This document shows positions 1 to 10,578 of a DNA stretch of 64,000 bases, piece by piece; position 1 is the first letter of the stretch; every line of letters starts with the position of its first letter. This DNA comes from Tragulus kanchil (lineage: Eukaryota > Chordata > Mammalia > Artiodactyla > Tragulidae): NCBI GenBank assembly GCA_022376925.1, contig JAIOJX010000030.1, forward strand, positions 174,897,298 to 174,961,297, given 5' to 3'. Position numbers and translations under genes: made by a program. The notes beneath the pieces are model-generated. The model was given only the letters and a program-made list of their open reading frames with translations. It was not told where the DNA came from and made no database searches.

Positions 1-120
1 CACGTCTCCCAAAGAATGGATACATGTATCTGTATAGTTGAGTCTCTTCACTGTTCACCCAAACCTATCACAACACTGTTAATCAGCTATACCCCAATAC
101 AAAATAAAAAGTTCAAAAAA
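1..120 (+). mobile_element. L1 3' end fragment (ruminant type)
   Basis: The first 120 bases resemble the 3' end of ruminant L1 elements: a stretch on chance of seeing the Y-rich CACAACACTGTTAATCAGC motif followed by the ATACCCCAATACAAAATAAA end and an A-rich tail. The rest of the element lies left of the window. The same 3' end type occurs in antisense at 15901-16132. Identification is from remembered family features, not a search. Confidence 0.6.
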
Positions 121-309
121 CAAACTTGACTCTCAAGTGCAGATAATCAGCATAATTCACTTATCTTCAGAAGATACATAAAATCTTCTATTTCCACCTT
201 CACCATCTTGGTCCACGCCAACATCATTTCAACCCTGGGTGAGTACATTTGCGTTTCCTGTAACTTTCCTAGTCTCTTCTCTCATCTCTTCTCAACGGAG
301 TAATCAGAG

Positions 310-1010
310 GAATGACTTTGAAATTTAGTTCACATCATGTCATGCCTCTGCTCAAAACCCTTCCAAGACCACCCCTCTCACTGAGTAAAAGCCAAAGTCC
401 TTCCAATAGCCATGAAGTTATAGCTGATTTGCCTTCTCCTATGCCTTTGTCCTCTCCTCCCGTTTCTTTCCCCCAAGCTCATTCTTTTTCAGTCACACTG
501 GCCTTCTTGCTTTTTCACAAAAATACACAACTTGCTTCTGCCTGAGACCTTTGTACTTGTCATTCCCTCTTTCTAGAGCACCTTTCCCCATATCTGCATA
601 GCTCATGCCTTCATCTTCAAATTTTTGTTCAGGTGTCAACTTTTCAGCAAAGCCTTCTGTAACATGCAATCAAAAATTCTGCCACTTCCCTGGCAGTTCA
701 ATGGTTAAGAATCTGCATTTCCACCACAGGGGGTTTGGGTTCAATCCCTGGTCAAGGAACTAAGATCCTTGCATGCCACGTGGTAGGGCCAAAAGAAACT
801 GCAACTCCCCAGTATTCTCTATATTTCTTACTATCCTGTTGATCATAGTACCATCTAAAATCTTGTATATTTAAATTGTTTTTCTGACTTCATTAGAATA
901 TATAGGGGCTATGGTCTGTTTTCTCACAGTTGAGAATTGTGTTTGGTCCCTAATAGCTGTCATAAATATTTACTGAATGAAAGACAGAATGAATGAATGG
1001 ATTTCATTCC
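310..1010 (+). mobile_element. L2 LINE 3' region, split by a SINE
   Basis: The segment has the typical L2 3' order: a CCTCTGCTCAAAACCCTTCC-type start, a pyrimidine-rich middle, an AGCAAAGCCTTCTGT block, and a terminal TGAATGAATGG tail near 990-1005, the usual L2 end. A tRNA-derived SINE at about 690-800 interrupts it. The second half of the false duplication repeats it at about 1434-2100. Reading frames here are not genes. L2 is an old inactive mammalian LINE. Confidence 0.7.
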
Positions 1011-2510
1011 CTTAGTCATTGTTATTAATTTGAGACTAAGGATATGACCCAAACCTATCCAAGAATTAATTTCAGAGAATTTGGAAATTCAAGAGTACCA
1101 TATGATCCAGTCATCCCACCTCTGGGTCTCTTTCCAAAGGAAATGAAATTAGGATCTTTAAGAGATATCTATACTCCCAAGCTCACTGCAGCACTATTCA
1201 CAACAGCCAAGATGTAAAAACAAGTTCAGGGCTTCCCCCGGTGATCCAGTGGGTAAGGACACCGCCTTGCACTGCAAGGGGTGCCAGTTCGATCCCTGAC
1301 CTGGGAAGATCCCACATGCTGCGGAGCAGCTGGACTGATGTGTCCAATTACCGAGCCGGAGCTCTGAAGTGCATGTGCCCAGAGCCGGTGCTCTGCAGTG
1401 ACAGACGCCACGCGATCCCCGTGAAAAAATGTCATGCCTCTGCTCAAAACCCTTCCAAGACCACCCCTCTCACTGAGTAAAAGCCAAAGTCCTTCCAATA
1501 GCCATGAAGTTATAGCTGATTTGCCTTCTCCTATGCCTTTGTCCTCTCCTCCCGTTTCTTTCCCCCAAGCTCATTCTTTTTCAGTCACACTGGCCTCCTT
1601 GCTTTTTCACAAAAATACACAACTTGCTTCTGCCTGAGACCTTTGTACTTGTCATTCCCTCTTTCTAGAGCACCTTTCCCCATATCTGCATAGCTCATGC
1701 CTTCATCTTCAAATTTTTGTTCAGGTGTCAACTTTTCAGCAAAGCCTTCTGTAACATGCAATCAAAAATTCTGCCACTTCCCTGGCAGTTCAATGGTTAA
1801 GAATCTGCATTTCCACCACAGGGGGTTTGGGTTCAATCCCTGGTCAAGGAACTAAGATCCTTGCATGCCACGTGGTAGGGCCAAAAGAAACTGCAACTCC
1901 CCAGTATTCTCTATATTTCTTACTATCCTGTTGATCATAGTACCATCTAAAATCTTGTATATTTAAATTGTTTTTCTGACTTCATTAGAATATATAGGGG
2001 CTATGGTCTGTTTTCTCACAGTTGAGAATTGTGTTTGGTCCCTAATAGCTGTCATAAATATTTACTGAATGAAAGACAGAATGAATGAATGGATTTCATT
2101 CCCTTAGTCATTGTTATTAATTTGAGACTAAGGATATGACCCAAACCTATCCAAGAATTAATTTCAGAGAATTTGGAAATTCAAGAGTACCATATGATCC
2201 AGTCATCCCACCTCTGGGTCTCTTTCCAAAGGAAATGAAATTAGGATCTTTAAGAGATATCTATACTCCCAAGCTCACTGCAGCACTATTCACAACAGCC
2301 AAGATGTAAAAACAAGTTCAGGGCTTCCCCCGGTGATCCAGTGGGTAAGGACACCGCCTTGCACTGCAAGGGGTGCCAGTTCGATCCCTGACCTGGGAAG
2401 ATCCCACATGCTGCGGAGCAGCTGGACTGATGTGTCCAATTACCGAGCCGGAGCTCTGAAGTGCATGTGCCCAGAGCCGGTGCTCTGCAGTGACAGACGC
2501 CACCGCGATG
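337..2510. repeat. False tandem duplication 1 (unit 1092 bp)
   Basis: Bases 337-1428 recur head-to-tail at 1429-2510 with almost no differences. The unit joins unrelated elements (L2, SINE, old L1, part of another SINE), so no transposon boundary explains it. The last ~25 bases of the first copy, after GACAGACGCCAC, look like a compressed, error-rich version of what follows the second copy (GCGATGGGAGGCCCACAGG). I infer an unmerged assembly overlap. Confidence 0.9.
690..802 (+). mobile_element. tRNA-derived SINE (short CHR/Bov-tA-like type)
   Basis: A degenerate ACTTCCCTGGCAGTTCAATGG head with an A-box-like motif is followed by GGGTTCAATCCCTGG (B box) and a GGAACTAAGATCCTTGCATG body. It is inserted in an L2 copy and copied again at about 1782-1894 by the false duplication. 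Confidence 0.7.
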
Positions 2511-2571
2511 GGAGGCCCACAGGAGCCAAAGAACAAAAATGGATGAAAATAGAGAAATGAAAGACCAATAG

Positions 2572-3148
2572 ATTTCTGGCCTTACATTTAAGTCTTTAAT
2601 CCATTTTGAGTTGATCTTTGTGTATGGTGTCAGGGTATGTTAAAACTTCATTTTCTTGCATGTAGTTGTCCAATTTTCCCAGCACCATTTGTTGAAGAGG
2701 CTGTCTTTGTCTCATTTTATATGTTCGCCTCCTTTGTCAAAAATAAGGTACCCACAGGTGCGTGGCTTTATCTCTGGGTTCTCGATCTTGTTCCATTGGT
2801 CGATATTTCTGTTTTTGTGCCAGTACCATACTGTCTTGAGGACTGTTGCTTTGTAGTAGAGTCTGAAGTTGGGGAGGCTGATCCCCCCAGCTCCATTCTT
2901 CTTCCTGAGGATTGCTTTGGCTATTCGAGGTCTTTTGTGTTTCCATATGAACTGTGTTATTTGTTGGTCTAGTTCTGTGAAGAATGTTATTGGAAGTTTG
3001 ATAGGTATTGCATTGAATCTATAGATGACATTTGGTAGTATGGTCATTTTCACAATATTGATTCTTCCGACCCAGGAACATGGAATATTTCTCCATCTGT
3101 TTAACTCTTCTTTAATGTCTCTCGTGAGTGTCTTGTAATTTTCTGTAA
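2572..3148 (-). pseudogene. L1 ORF2 fragment, inverted arm
   Basis: On the minus strand, 3053-2712 is open for 113 codons and contains strings typical of mammalian L1 ORF2p downstream of the reverse transcriptase: [37 protein letters not shown] and [19 protein letters not shown]. The frame then breaks toward the outer end of the arm. It encodes no complete enzyme: the endonuclease and reverse-transcriptase catalytic parts are missing. Confidence 0.9.
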
Positions 3149-4069
3149 GACTTAAATGTAAGGCCAGAAACCATCAAACTCTTAGAGGAGAATATAGGCA
3201 AAACCCTCAAGGACATCAATCAAAGCAAGATCTTCTCTGACCCACCTACTAGAATAGTGGAACTAAAAAGACAAATGAACACGTGGGACCTAATGAAGCT
3301 TAAAAGCTTTTCTACAGCTAAAGAAATTACAAAAAAGCTGAACAGACAGCCCACAGAATGGGAGAAAATCATAGCAAATGAAACAACAGACAAAGAATTA
3401 ATCTCCAAAATCTACAAGCTACTCAGACAACTCAGCACTGGAAAAACGAACAACCCAATCAAAAAATGGGAAAAGGACCTAAACAGACACCTCTCTAACA
3501 ATGACATACAGATGGCCCAAAAGCACATGAAATGATGCTCAACTTCACTAATAATTAGAGAAATGCAAATCAAAACTACAATGAGATATCACCTCACACC
3601 CGTCAGAATGGCCATCATCCACAAATCGACAGACAATAAATGCTGGAGAGGCTGCGGAGAAAAGGGAACACTCCTGCATTGCTGGTGGGAGTGTAAATTG
3701 ATACAGCCTCTATGGAAGACAGTCTGGAGATTTCTTAAAAAACTAAAAATAGAAGCACCATATGACCCAGCAATCCCACTCTTAGGCTTATACCCTGACA
3801 AAATCAAAACTGAAAGAAGCACCTGTACCCCAATGTTCATTGCAGCTACAATAGCTAGAACATGGAAGGAACCTAGATGCCCATCGATGAACGAATGGAT
3901 CCAAAAGCTCTGGGACATATATACAATGGAATACTACACAGCTGTAAAGAGAAATGCAGAAGAATCAACCCTAATGAGGTAGCTGGATCTAGAACGTATC
4001 ATCAAAAGTGAAGTCAGTCAGAAAGAGAAGGACAAATACAGTATATTAACACATATATATGGAATCTAG
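3149..4069 (+). pseudogene. L1 ORF2 C-terminal fragment, sense arm
   Basis: One frame runs from about 3164 ([20 protein letters not shown]) to a stop at 4067-4069 (SILTHIYGI end). It holds the conserved L1 C-terminal motifs [37 protein letters not shown] and the Cys/His cluster [18 protein letters not shown]. Two in-frame stops break it: TGA at 3533-3535 inside the KHMK...CS region and TAG at 3980-3982, where L1 normally has tryptophan. No initiating region exists, so it is a dead fragment of the L1 replication protein. Confidence 0.92.
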
Positions 4070-5089
4070 TAGGATGGTGATGATGGCACACGCAGTGAAG
4101 CGACAGAAAGACAGACATGGACAGTGGACATATGGACATTGTGGGGAAGGAACAGTGGGTGAGAGGAGTAAAGGAAGTAGCATGAAGGCCTGTACTATCA
4201 TGTGTGAAGAAAATAGCTCTAGTCATTGCTCTGTGAGAAAAGGGGATCTTTCAGGGGTGCTGTGTGATGGTCGGGAGGGGTGGGAAGGGGGGATACACAT
4301 ATGACGAATCTGGGAACATACATATCTGTAAACAACAAAACTCTGTAAAAGTTAAAAGTAAAATAAAGGTTAAAAAAAAAAAAAAGACAAAAAAAAAAAA
4401 AAAAAGAAAGACCAATAGAAGTGGCCCACCTGCTCCCCTCCCTCCCCAACCTGACCCCCGCCCAAAATAAATAAATAAATAAATCTTTAAAAAAAATAAA
4501 TAAGTTCAGTGTCTGCTGACAGAGGAATGGATAAAGAAACTGTGAGATAGATAGATATATGAATATTTTTCAGTCATTAAAAAAAGAAAATTCTGTCTGC
4601 ACATGAGTGAAACTGAATGACATCATGTTAAGTATGCCAGACACAAAAAGACAAATACTGTCTTGTCTCATATGAGGAAACTAAGGAAGCTGAATTCACA
4701 GATGTAGAAAATAGAAATGGATGGGGAATGAGGAGATGATCCAGCTCTAAGATGCATAAATTCTGAGGATCTAAAGTATAGTATGATAACTATAGCTAGT
4801 AACACTGTATTGTTTATTTGAAGTTTTCTAAAAGAGTAGATCTTATGTGTTCTCACCAAAGGGAAAAACAAAGTTACTGTGAGGTGATAGATAGGTTAGG
4901 CAACTTTATGGTGCTGTTTCACAAGGTGTACATATATTAAATCATCACGTACACCTTTAAGAAATCACATTGTATGGCCAAAAAAAAACCAACAACAACA
5001 ACAAAATCATACCACCTTTCCATGATGTAAAAGTGATACTAGGAAATAGTTACTCAGTGAGTGTCTACATTTTTCATCTTTCTTTGTGC

Positions 5090-5400
5090 CCCCATTTAAA
5101 AATGAGGCCAATTCTTGCTGCAAGAAGGTGAAAAGGAACAGAGGAAGTATTCTTTAAGAAATCCATGAGGTTCCTCCACATTTTCTTTACCCTCTTGCTG
5201 ACTAAATGAAGAGAACTCTGAACCCTAAGGGATGGTGAGGGAATCCCTCACTCCATGGAGAAAAGCCACTCACCTATCAGGAACACCAGCATCAGACTAT
5301 CATATGAGAGAAAAATAAATTCTTCCTGCACAAGACAACTAGTTGCATGGGGCTGTTTGCTGCAGCAGCTTGCGTAACACTAGCTAATCCAAACGCAGCA
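5090..5400 (+). repeat. Old interspersed repeat, family not named
   Basis: A diverged copy of the same element seen at about 13400-13565. Shared blocks in order are a TTCCTCCACA...CCCTCTTGCTG region, a GAGAACTCTGAACCC/GAGGACTCTTGAGTCC region, CTCCATGGAGAAAA and CAGACTATCATATGAGA/CAGACTGCCATGTGAGA. It ends with a GCGTAACACTAGCTAATCC stretch, like common mammalian LTR or DNA-element remnants. The family name would need RepeatMasker. Confidence 0.5.
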
Positions 5401-5725
5401 GCTTTGACTGCTTTTGCTGAGAGAACAGGTTGCAAGGTTGGATGCAGCAAGGGCTGCTGCAGGGGAAGAGCCTGCCTGAACTAACTGCCCACCGAGGAAA
5501 GCAGACCCGGAGACGCACCAGATTCATAATGACATCACTGGAGCCCCTGAGTCAAGTTAGTCCTCCCACTGAACTTTTCTTGCCATTTCCACTAACGCGT
5601 TCTCCCTTGCTCAAGCAGGTTTGACTTGGGATTCCTATTACTCAGAAGATTCCAGAGCTAGAAGGTCCTGACTGATTGCAAGTAAGTGGAGGAACATGGG
5701 AAAGGAGGAATCAAAAGGAGTATGA
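5400..5725. other. Unassigned sequence
   Basis: No repeat or exon is recognised. A 64-codon frame at 5430-5624 has no recognisable domain and no flanking gene signals. Confidence 0.4.
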
Positions 5726-5726
5726 G

Positions 5727-5945
5727 AAACTTCCCTAATGGCCAGTGGTTAAGACTTCACCTTCTCAAGCACGGGGGTGTCAGTTTGATTCCTGGTCAGG
5801 GAGCTGAGATTCCACATGCCCCACAGCCAAAAAAAAAAAAAAAAACAAAACAGAAAACAGAAAATATTGTGACAAATTCAATAAAGACTTTAAAAATGGA
5901 CCACAACACACACAAAAATTTTTTTTTAATAAATAAAACAAATTT
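5727..5945 (+). mobile_element. tRNA-SINE with long A-rich composite tail
   Basis: Head ACTTCCCTAATGGCCAGTGG and TCAGTTTGATTCCTGGTCAGG (B-box region), then a poly(A) run. The tail contains AAATATTGTGACAAATTC and ATAAAGACTTTAAAAATGG. The same tail follows the SINE at 24808 and stands alone at 25625-25725, so it is part of a subfamily rather than chance flanking DNA. Confidence 0.7.
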
Positions 5946-6411
5946 GAGACAAGATGACAAGATGGTGGCAGCTTCTACCACACAAGGACTTTGGAACTTA
6001 CAACCACTCTCGTTAGTGAAGAGGGCACCAGATCAGGATCAGAGACTCTTCGACATCGTATTACATCATCAGTCAGTGTTCCTTTCCAACAGTATAATCC
6101 ACACCTCGAGTTCTTTCTCACCACTCTGAACCTATTCTGCAATTCTACAACAGTACATCTCTGCAGCTTTCCTTTATGACTGAGAACTTTGAAGGATGAA
6201 AAGAAATTTTCTTCTTGCCGTAAGGATCTTGAGTAATTTTGTTTCAGTGAAGAGAATGTACTCTCCTGTCAGTCCCAACTCAATGACCTTCCTGACAGCT
6301 GCTGTAAAACAGAATATTCCAACTAGCTTGAGCCCATCTGAAAGCTACCAAAAGTCACACATTGAATTTACAGCTTCCTTCTTGAAGGACACTTACTATT
6401 GTGCAACTGCT

Positions 6412-6560
6412 GGCTATGTTTCTTAACCTCTCTGTGCCTCAGTGTTCTCATCAATAAAATGAGTATATTGAAAACACTGTTGTAAAGAGTTTATGATATA
6501 TAAGCACTTATAAATCTGCTTGAGATGTAATACGCAATAACATTATTGTATAATAATTGA
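6412..6560 (+). mobile_element. MIR SINE fragment
   Basis: Contains TTAACCTCTCTGTGCCTCAG followed by CTCATCAATAAAATGAG, the MIR core and its 3' side. Old tRNA-derived mammalian SINE. False copy at about 7540-7688. Confidence 0.65.
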
Positions 6561-6595
6561 TTGATAAATGGTAACTAATTTTTCCTTTGGATATA

Positions 6596-6692
6596 CAGCT
6601 TAGGAGATCTTTGTTCCCCCATCAAGGGCTGAACCCAAGGTCTCGGCAGTGAAAGTTCAGAGTCCTAACCAATGGATCACCAGGTAACTCTA
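6596..6692 (-). mobile_element. tRNA-SINE fragment, antisense
   Basis: Reads on the minus strand as GGTGATCCATTGGTTAGGAC, then the GGGTTCAGCCCTTG B-box region and a GGGGGAACAAAGATC body: a degenerate ruminant tRNA-SINE. False copy at about 7724-7820. Confidence 0.6.
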
Positions 6693-6704
6693 CATGTTAA
6701 CTAT

Positions 6705-6905
6705 TTTTTCCAATAAATGTTGATTGAACAGATCCCTGTTTCTGATTCTGGTTCTGTGCAACACACTGGGGATACAACAGTGATCGGGTATGCGCCACGC
6801 CCCCATGGAAGTTACAGTTTAATGAAAGAAAGGAACAAGAACATAATTAGGCAGAAAACTACTAAGTTACAACAGGAACAAATGCTCCCATGGAGCATGT
6901 GACAG
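6705..6905 (-). mobile_element. L2 LINE fragment, antisense
   Basis: The order AATAAATGTTGATTGAAC, CACACTGGGGATACAACAGTGA, CCATGGAAGTTACAG matches the reverse complement of the L2 3' end. A 61-codon frame here is an accident of this repeat. False copy at 7833-8033. Confidence 0.6.
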
Positions 6906-8157
6906 GGCACCGCAAACACCCTCAGGCAGCCCCTGCACATTCCTAAGTCCCCCAGAAGTCAGACAGCTGTCTACATGAGTTCCCATGTAGGGGATTATCA
7001 GACCTTGTTGGATTTCTTCCTACTTAAAGTTTACAAAAATAGAACTACCATTCAACAATGCCACTTCTGGTCATGTATCTTGGAAAAACACTAATTCAAA
7101 ACGAATTAGTACCCCAATGTTCATTGTTGTCCCATTTACAATAGCTGAGATATAAAAGCAACCAAAGTGTCTATCAACCGATGACCAGATAGGGAAGCCA
7201 CGGTGTGCACAAAGTGGAATGCTACTCAGCCATCAAAAAGAATGAAATTTCGCTGTTTACAACAAGATGGATGGACTTGGAGGGCATCATGCTTTCCCTT
7301 TTTTGACTGTAGAACTTTGAAGGATGAAAAGAAATTTTCTTCTTGCCGTAAGGATCTTGAGTAATTTTGTTTCAGTGAAGAGAATGTACTCTCCTGTCAG
7401 TCCCAACTCAATGACCTTCCTGACAGCTGCTGTAAAACAGAATATTCCAACTAGCTTGAGCCCATCTGAAAGCTACCAAAAGTCACACATTGAATTTACA
7501 GCTTCCTTCTTGAAGGACACTTACTATTGTGCAACTGCTGGCTATGTTTCTTAACCTCTCTGTGCCTCAGTGTTCTCATCAATAAAATGAGTATATTGAA
7601 AACACTGTTGTAAAGAGTTTATGATATATAAGCACTTATAAATCTGCTTGAGATGTAATACGCAATAACATTATTGTATAATAATTGATTGATAAATGGT
7701 AACTAATTTTTTCTTTGGATATACAGCTTAGGAGATCTTTGTTCCCCCACCAAGGGCTGAACCCAAGGTCTCGGCAGTGAAAGTTCAGAGTCCTAACCAA
7801 TGGATCACCAGGTAACTCTACATGTTAACTATTTTTTCCAATAAATGTTGATTGAACAGATCCCTGTTTCTGATTCTGGTTCTGTGCAACACACTGGGGA
7901 TACAACAGTGATCGGGTATGCGCCACGCCCTCATGGAAGTTACAGTTTAATGAAAGAAAGGAACAAGAACATAATTAGGCAGAAAACTACTAAGTTACAA
8001 CAGGAACAAATGCTCCCATGGAGCATGTGACAGGGCACCGCAAACACCCTCAGGCAGCCCCTGCACATTCCTAAGTCCCCCAGAAGTCAGACAGCTGTCT
8101 ACATGAGTTCCCATGTAGGGGATTATCAGACCTTGTTGGATTTCTTCCTACTTAAAG

Positions 8158-8875
8158 TTTACAAAAATAGAACTACCATTCAACAATGCCACTTCTGGTC
8201 ATGTATCTTGGAAAAACACTAATTCAAAACGAATTAGTACCCCAATGTTCATTGTTGTCCCATTTACAATAGCTGAGATATAAAAGCAACCAAAGTGTCT
8301 ATCAACCGATGACCAGATAGGGAAGCCACGGTGTGCACAAAGTGGAATGCTACTCAGCCATCAAAAAGAATGAAATTTCGCTGTTTACAACAAGATGGAT
8401 GGACTTGGAGGGCATCATGCTAAGTGAAATAAGTCAGACAGAGAAAGACAAATACTCTGTGATACCACTTACATGTGGAATCTAAAAAAATTATAAATAA
8501 TAAACAGATTCACAGATACAGAGAACAAACTAATGGTTACCAGTGGGGAGAGAGAAGGGGAAGGGACAAGATAGGAGCAGGAGATTGAAAAGTACAGGCT
8601 ATTAGGTATAAAACAAATGAGGAACACGGCAAATTTCCTGATGGCCCAGTGATTCAGACTTCTCACTTTCATTGCTGAGGGCAACGGTTGGAGAACCATG
8701 TGGCCAAAAAAATAAATAAAACAGCTACAAGGATGTATTGTACAACACAGGGAAGACAGCCAGTATTTTGCACTAACTATAGTTGAAGCATAACCTTTAA
8801 AAATTGTGAGTCACTATGTTGTAAACCTGAAACTTATATCATCATGTACATCAACTCTAGTTCAATTTTAAAAAT
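8158..8875 (+). mobile_element. L1 3' end
   Basis: Motifs in order: AACTACCATTCAACAATGCC, CAATAGCTGAGATATAAAAGC, GTGGAATGCTACTCAGCC, AAGTGAAATAAGTCAGACAG and the 3' region ACTATGTTGTAAACCTG. These are standard L1 ORF2-end and 3' UTR motifs. The first part is falsely duplicated at 7030-7290. A small SINE remnant interrupts it at about 8628-8720. Confidence 0.75.
8628..8720 (+). mobile_element. Degenerate tRNA-SINE in L1 3' UTR
   Basis: AAATTTCCTGATGGCCCAGTG head, a damaged B-box region, and GTGGCCAAAAAAATAAATAA at the end. Old and diverged. Confidence 0.55.
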
Positions 8876-9030
8876 GGGAAAAAAAGGTTTCAGTGCTGTT
8901 TTCATTCTGACTCAAACACAGCAATTAAACTAGGGATAGGCATAATGTTTTTCAGAGCTTAAGAGCTTCAAAGGTCTTAAAGACCTAACACAGAGACAGG
9001 GAGAGAAAGTTGACTTTAAGAGATACTTCA

Positions 9031-9330
9031 AGGACTTCCCTGGTGGTCCAGTGGGTAAGGCCACCGCCTTGCAGTGCAAGGGGCACCGGTTTGATCCCTG
9101 GCCTGGGAAGATCCCACGTGCCGCAGAGTGGCTGGACCAGTGTGCCCAACTACCAAGCTGGAGTTCCGGAGCACATGCACCCAGAGCCGGTGCTCTGTGA
9201 CGAGACAGACCACTGCGATGGGAGGCCCACACGGGCCAAAGAACAAAGATGGATGAAAATAGATAAACGAAGGACCAATAGAAGAGTTTCCTGCCACCCC
9301 ACCCCCCCAAAAGAGAGAGAGAGAAAAAAA
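9031..9330 (+). mobile_element. Young-type tRNA-SINE
   Basis: GGACTTCCCTGGTGGTCCAG head with A box TGGTCCAGTGG, B box GGTTTGATCCC, a GTGCCGCAGAGTGGCTGGAC body and the GATGGGAGGCCCACACGGGCC block that marks this subfamily, then AACAAAGATGGATGAAAATAG and an A-rich end. It still carries the C-rich tail (CCACCCCACCCCCCC). Confidence 0.85.
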
Positions 9331-9484
9331 AAAATAGTACTTGTACACAATGGAGTATTACTAAGCCAGGGAAAAGAATGAAATAATGCCTTTAAAAACA
9401 AACACACACACAAGGGGTGGGAGGGAGGCAATGCATGTAGCTGTTAAGGCAGAAACCAACACAACCTTATAAAGCAATTATACT

Positions 9485-9702
9485 CCTACTGCTGCTGTCT
9501 AGTCACTAAGCTGTGTCCAACTCTGCACAACTCCAGGGACTGTAGCCCACCAGGTTCCTCTGTCCATGGGATTTCCTAGGCAAGAATACTTGAGTGGGTT
9601 ATCATTTCCTTCTCCAGGGGATCTTCCCAGCCCAGGGATAAAACCCAGGTCTGCTGCTTGTCGGGCAGATTCTTCACTATCTGAGCCACCTGAGAAGCCA
9701 AT
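9485..9702 (-). mobile_element. Bov-A-type SINE, antisense
   Basis: Reads on the minus strand through GGCTTCTCAGGTGGCTCAGA, CTTCTCCAGGGGATC (complement) and the GTTGGACACAGCTTAG end. Known ruminant-specific SINE type. A minus-strand 89-codon frame at 9499-9768 is a SINE translation, not a gene. Confidence 0.85.
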
Positions 9703-10254
9703 TAAAAATAAATAAAACACCAACACACAAACAGCAACATGGCTTTTCCTGTCACTTGTCAGGAACACTGTACAGAAGGCACAGCACTTCCCACTCTCAC
9801 GGAAGAACAGAGCAACAAGAACTTGCCAGAGAGGACTGGGGCCAGGGTACAGCTGAGGACCCTAAGAACAAGCCGGACGTTAGGAACAGGCAGTAAAACA
9901 GATGATGTCCACACTCCCCACTCCCCTAAACCTCCCATCACCCACCCCTGACACACTGGCCAGGCTGCAGGGACTCCGCAGGCAGCAGGCCAGGTCACTC
10001 CCACTGCCTGCGACACGCTTCCATTCTCTTCAGTGCGAACTCCAAACTCCTGGCTATGGGAACCTGGGCAAAGCATTTAACCTCTAGGCAAAGTGATATA
10101 CCCAGTATTTCCATCATCTGATGCAAAGAGGAGACACACACAAAGGGGATCGAATCACTACTTGACTGGCTTAAATATTGCATTTATGTATGTACTACAT
10201 TGCCTAGAACACAACCATCATCAGGACATGTTTATATGAATCACAGCAAAAATA
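9703..10254. other. Unassigned sequence
   Basis: Overlapping frames at 9739-9951 and 9759-10076 show no recognised domain. No splice-site plus coding pattern was found that I would defend. Confidence 0.4.
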
Positions 10255-10430
10255 ATTAAAACTTATATAGAGCTTACTCTGTGCCAGGCACTGTTCAAAG
10301 GGCTTTACATTACTAATATATTTTTATTCCAAATCAGTCATCATCAGGGAAATGCAAAAATAAAAAAGGGGGGAAACTATCTCACACCTGTTAAGACAGC
10401 TATTATCAAAAAGAAATGTCAAAACATTCT
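10255..10430. mobile_element. MIR/L2-like stub and L1 fragment
   Basis: 10265-10325 has CTGTGCCAGGCACTGTTC and GGGCTTTACAT, typical of the shared L2/MIR end. 10330-10430 has GGGAAATGCAAAAATAAA, ATCTCACACCTGTTA and CTATTATCAAAAAG, an L1 ORF2-end motif series in sense orientation. Confidence 0.5.
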
Positions 10431-10578
10431 AAGCAGAGAGAAGTCATATGCCAATGGCCTGTCGAAGGACAAGTCAGTCTGTATACAAAGAAATGGAAAG
10501 GACTGGAGGGGCTGGAATGCAGAGACAAGGAAGAGTTTGCAGAACACGGATCCTGCAGAGTAAAGTAGGGACCACAAA

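Larger units (their letters stand above)
2572..4405 (+). mobile_element. 5'-inverted (twin-primed) L1 insertion
   Basis: A truncated L1 inserted in the preceding SINE. The 5' part (2572 to about 3148) is antisense ORF2. From about 3149 to the poly(A) near 4372-4405 the sequence is sense ORF2 C-terminus and 3' UTR. The 13-bp direct repeat GAAAGACCAATAG at 2559-2571 and 4406-4418 is a clear TSD. About 24 bases around GACTTAAATGTAAGGCCAGA occur in both arms in opposite orientation, an overlap expected from twin priming. Few substitutions separate it from an open frame, so it is probably fairly young. Confidence 0.92.
2322..4501 (+). mobile_element. Young tRNA-SINE split by an L1 insertion
   Basis: SINE sequence at 2322-2571 resumes at 4419-4501. 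The head has GGTGATCCAGTGGG (A-box region) and AGTTCGATCCCTG (B box); the tail is a C/T-rich block ending in AAATAAATAAATAAATAAAT. The direct repeat AAGTTCAG flanks the whole unit at 2314-2321 and 4502-4509, which supports a target-site duplication. A truncated false copy lies at 1230-1428. It belongs to the subfamily also seen at 9031, 25019, 36986, 46119, 46704, 51562, 56922 and 59803. Confidence 0.85.
2172..4985 (+). mobile_element. Old L1 3' end, interrupted by a SINE and a younger L1
   Basis: The left part (2172-2321, false copy 1080-1229) reads as L1 3' sequence with GTACCATATGATCCAGTCAT and TTCACAACAGCCAAGATG. The right part (4510 to about 4985) continues with AGAGGAATGGATAAAGAAAC and the ending region with CACAAGGTGTACATATATTAAATCATCACG. 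Both are standard mammalian L1 3' motifs in the correct order. The nested insertion occupies 2322-4501. Confidence 0.75.
6166..8418. repeat. False tandem duplication 2 (unit about 1.13 kb)
   Basis: 6166-7290 recurs at 7291-8418. The join at 7291-7312 (GCTTTCCCTTTTTTGACTGT) is an indel-rich version of the true upstream sequence at 6166-6182 (GCTTTCCTTTATGACTG), which points to a noisy consensus end. Only a few substitutions separate the copies elsewhere (for example 7749 vs 6621). Confidence 0.92.

Noticed and set aside
6196..7554. Identical 76-codon ORFs at 6196 and 7324 as a duplicated small gene
   Set aside because: The identity is explained by false duplication 2, and the frame lies across MIR and unique sequence without gene signals.
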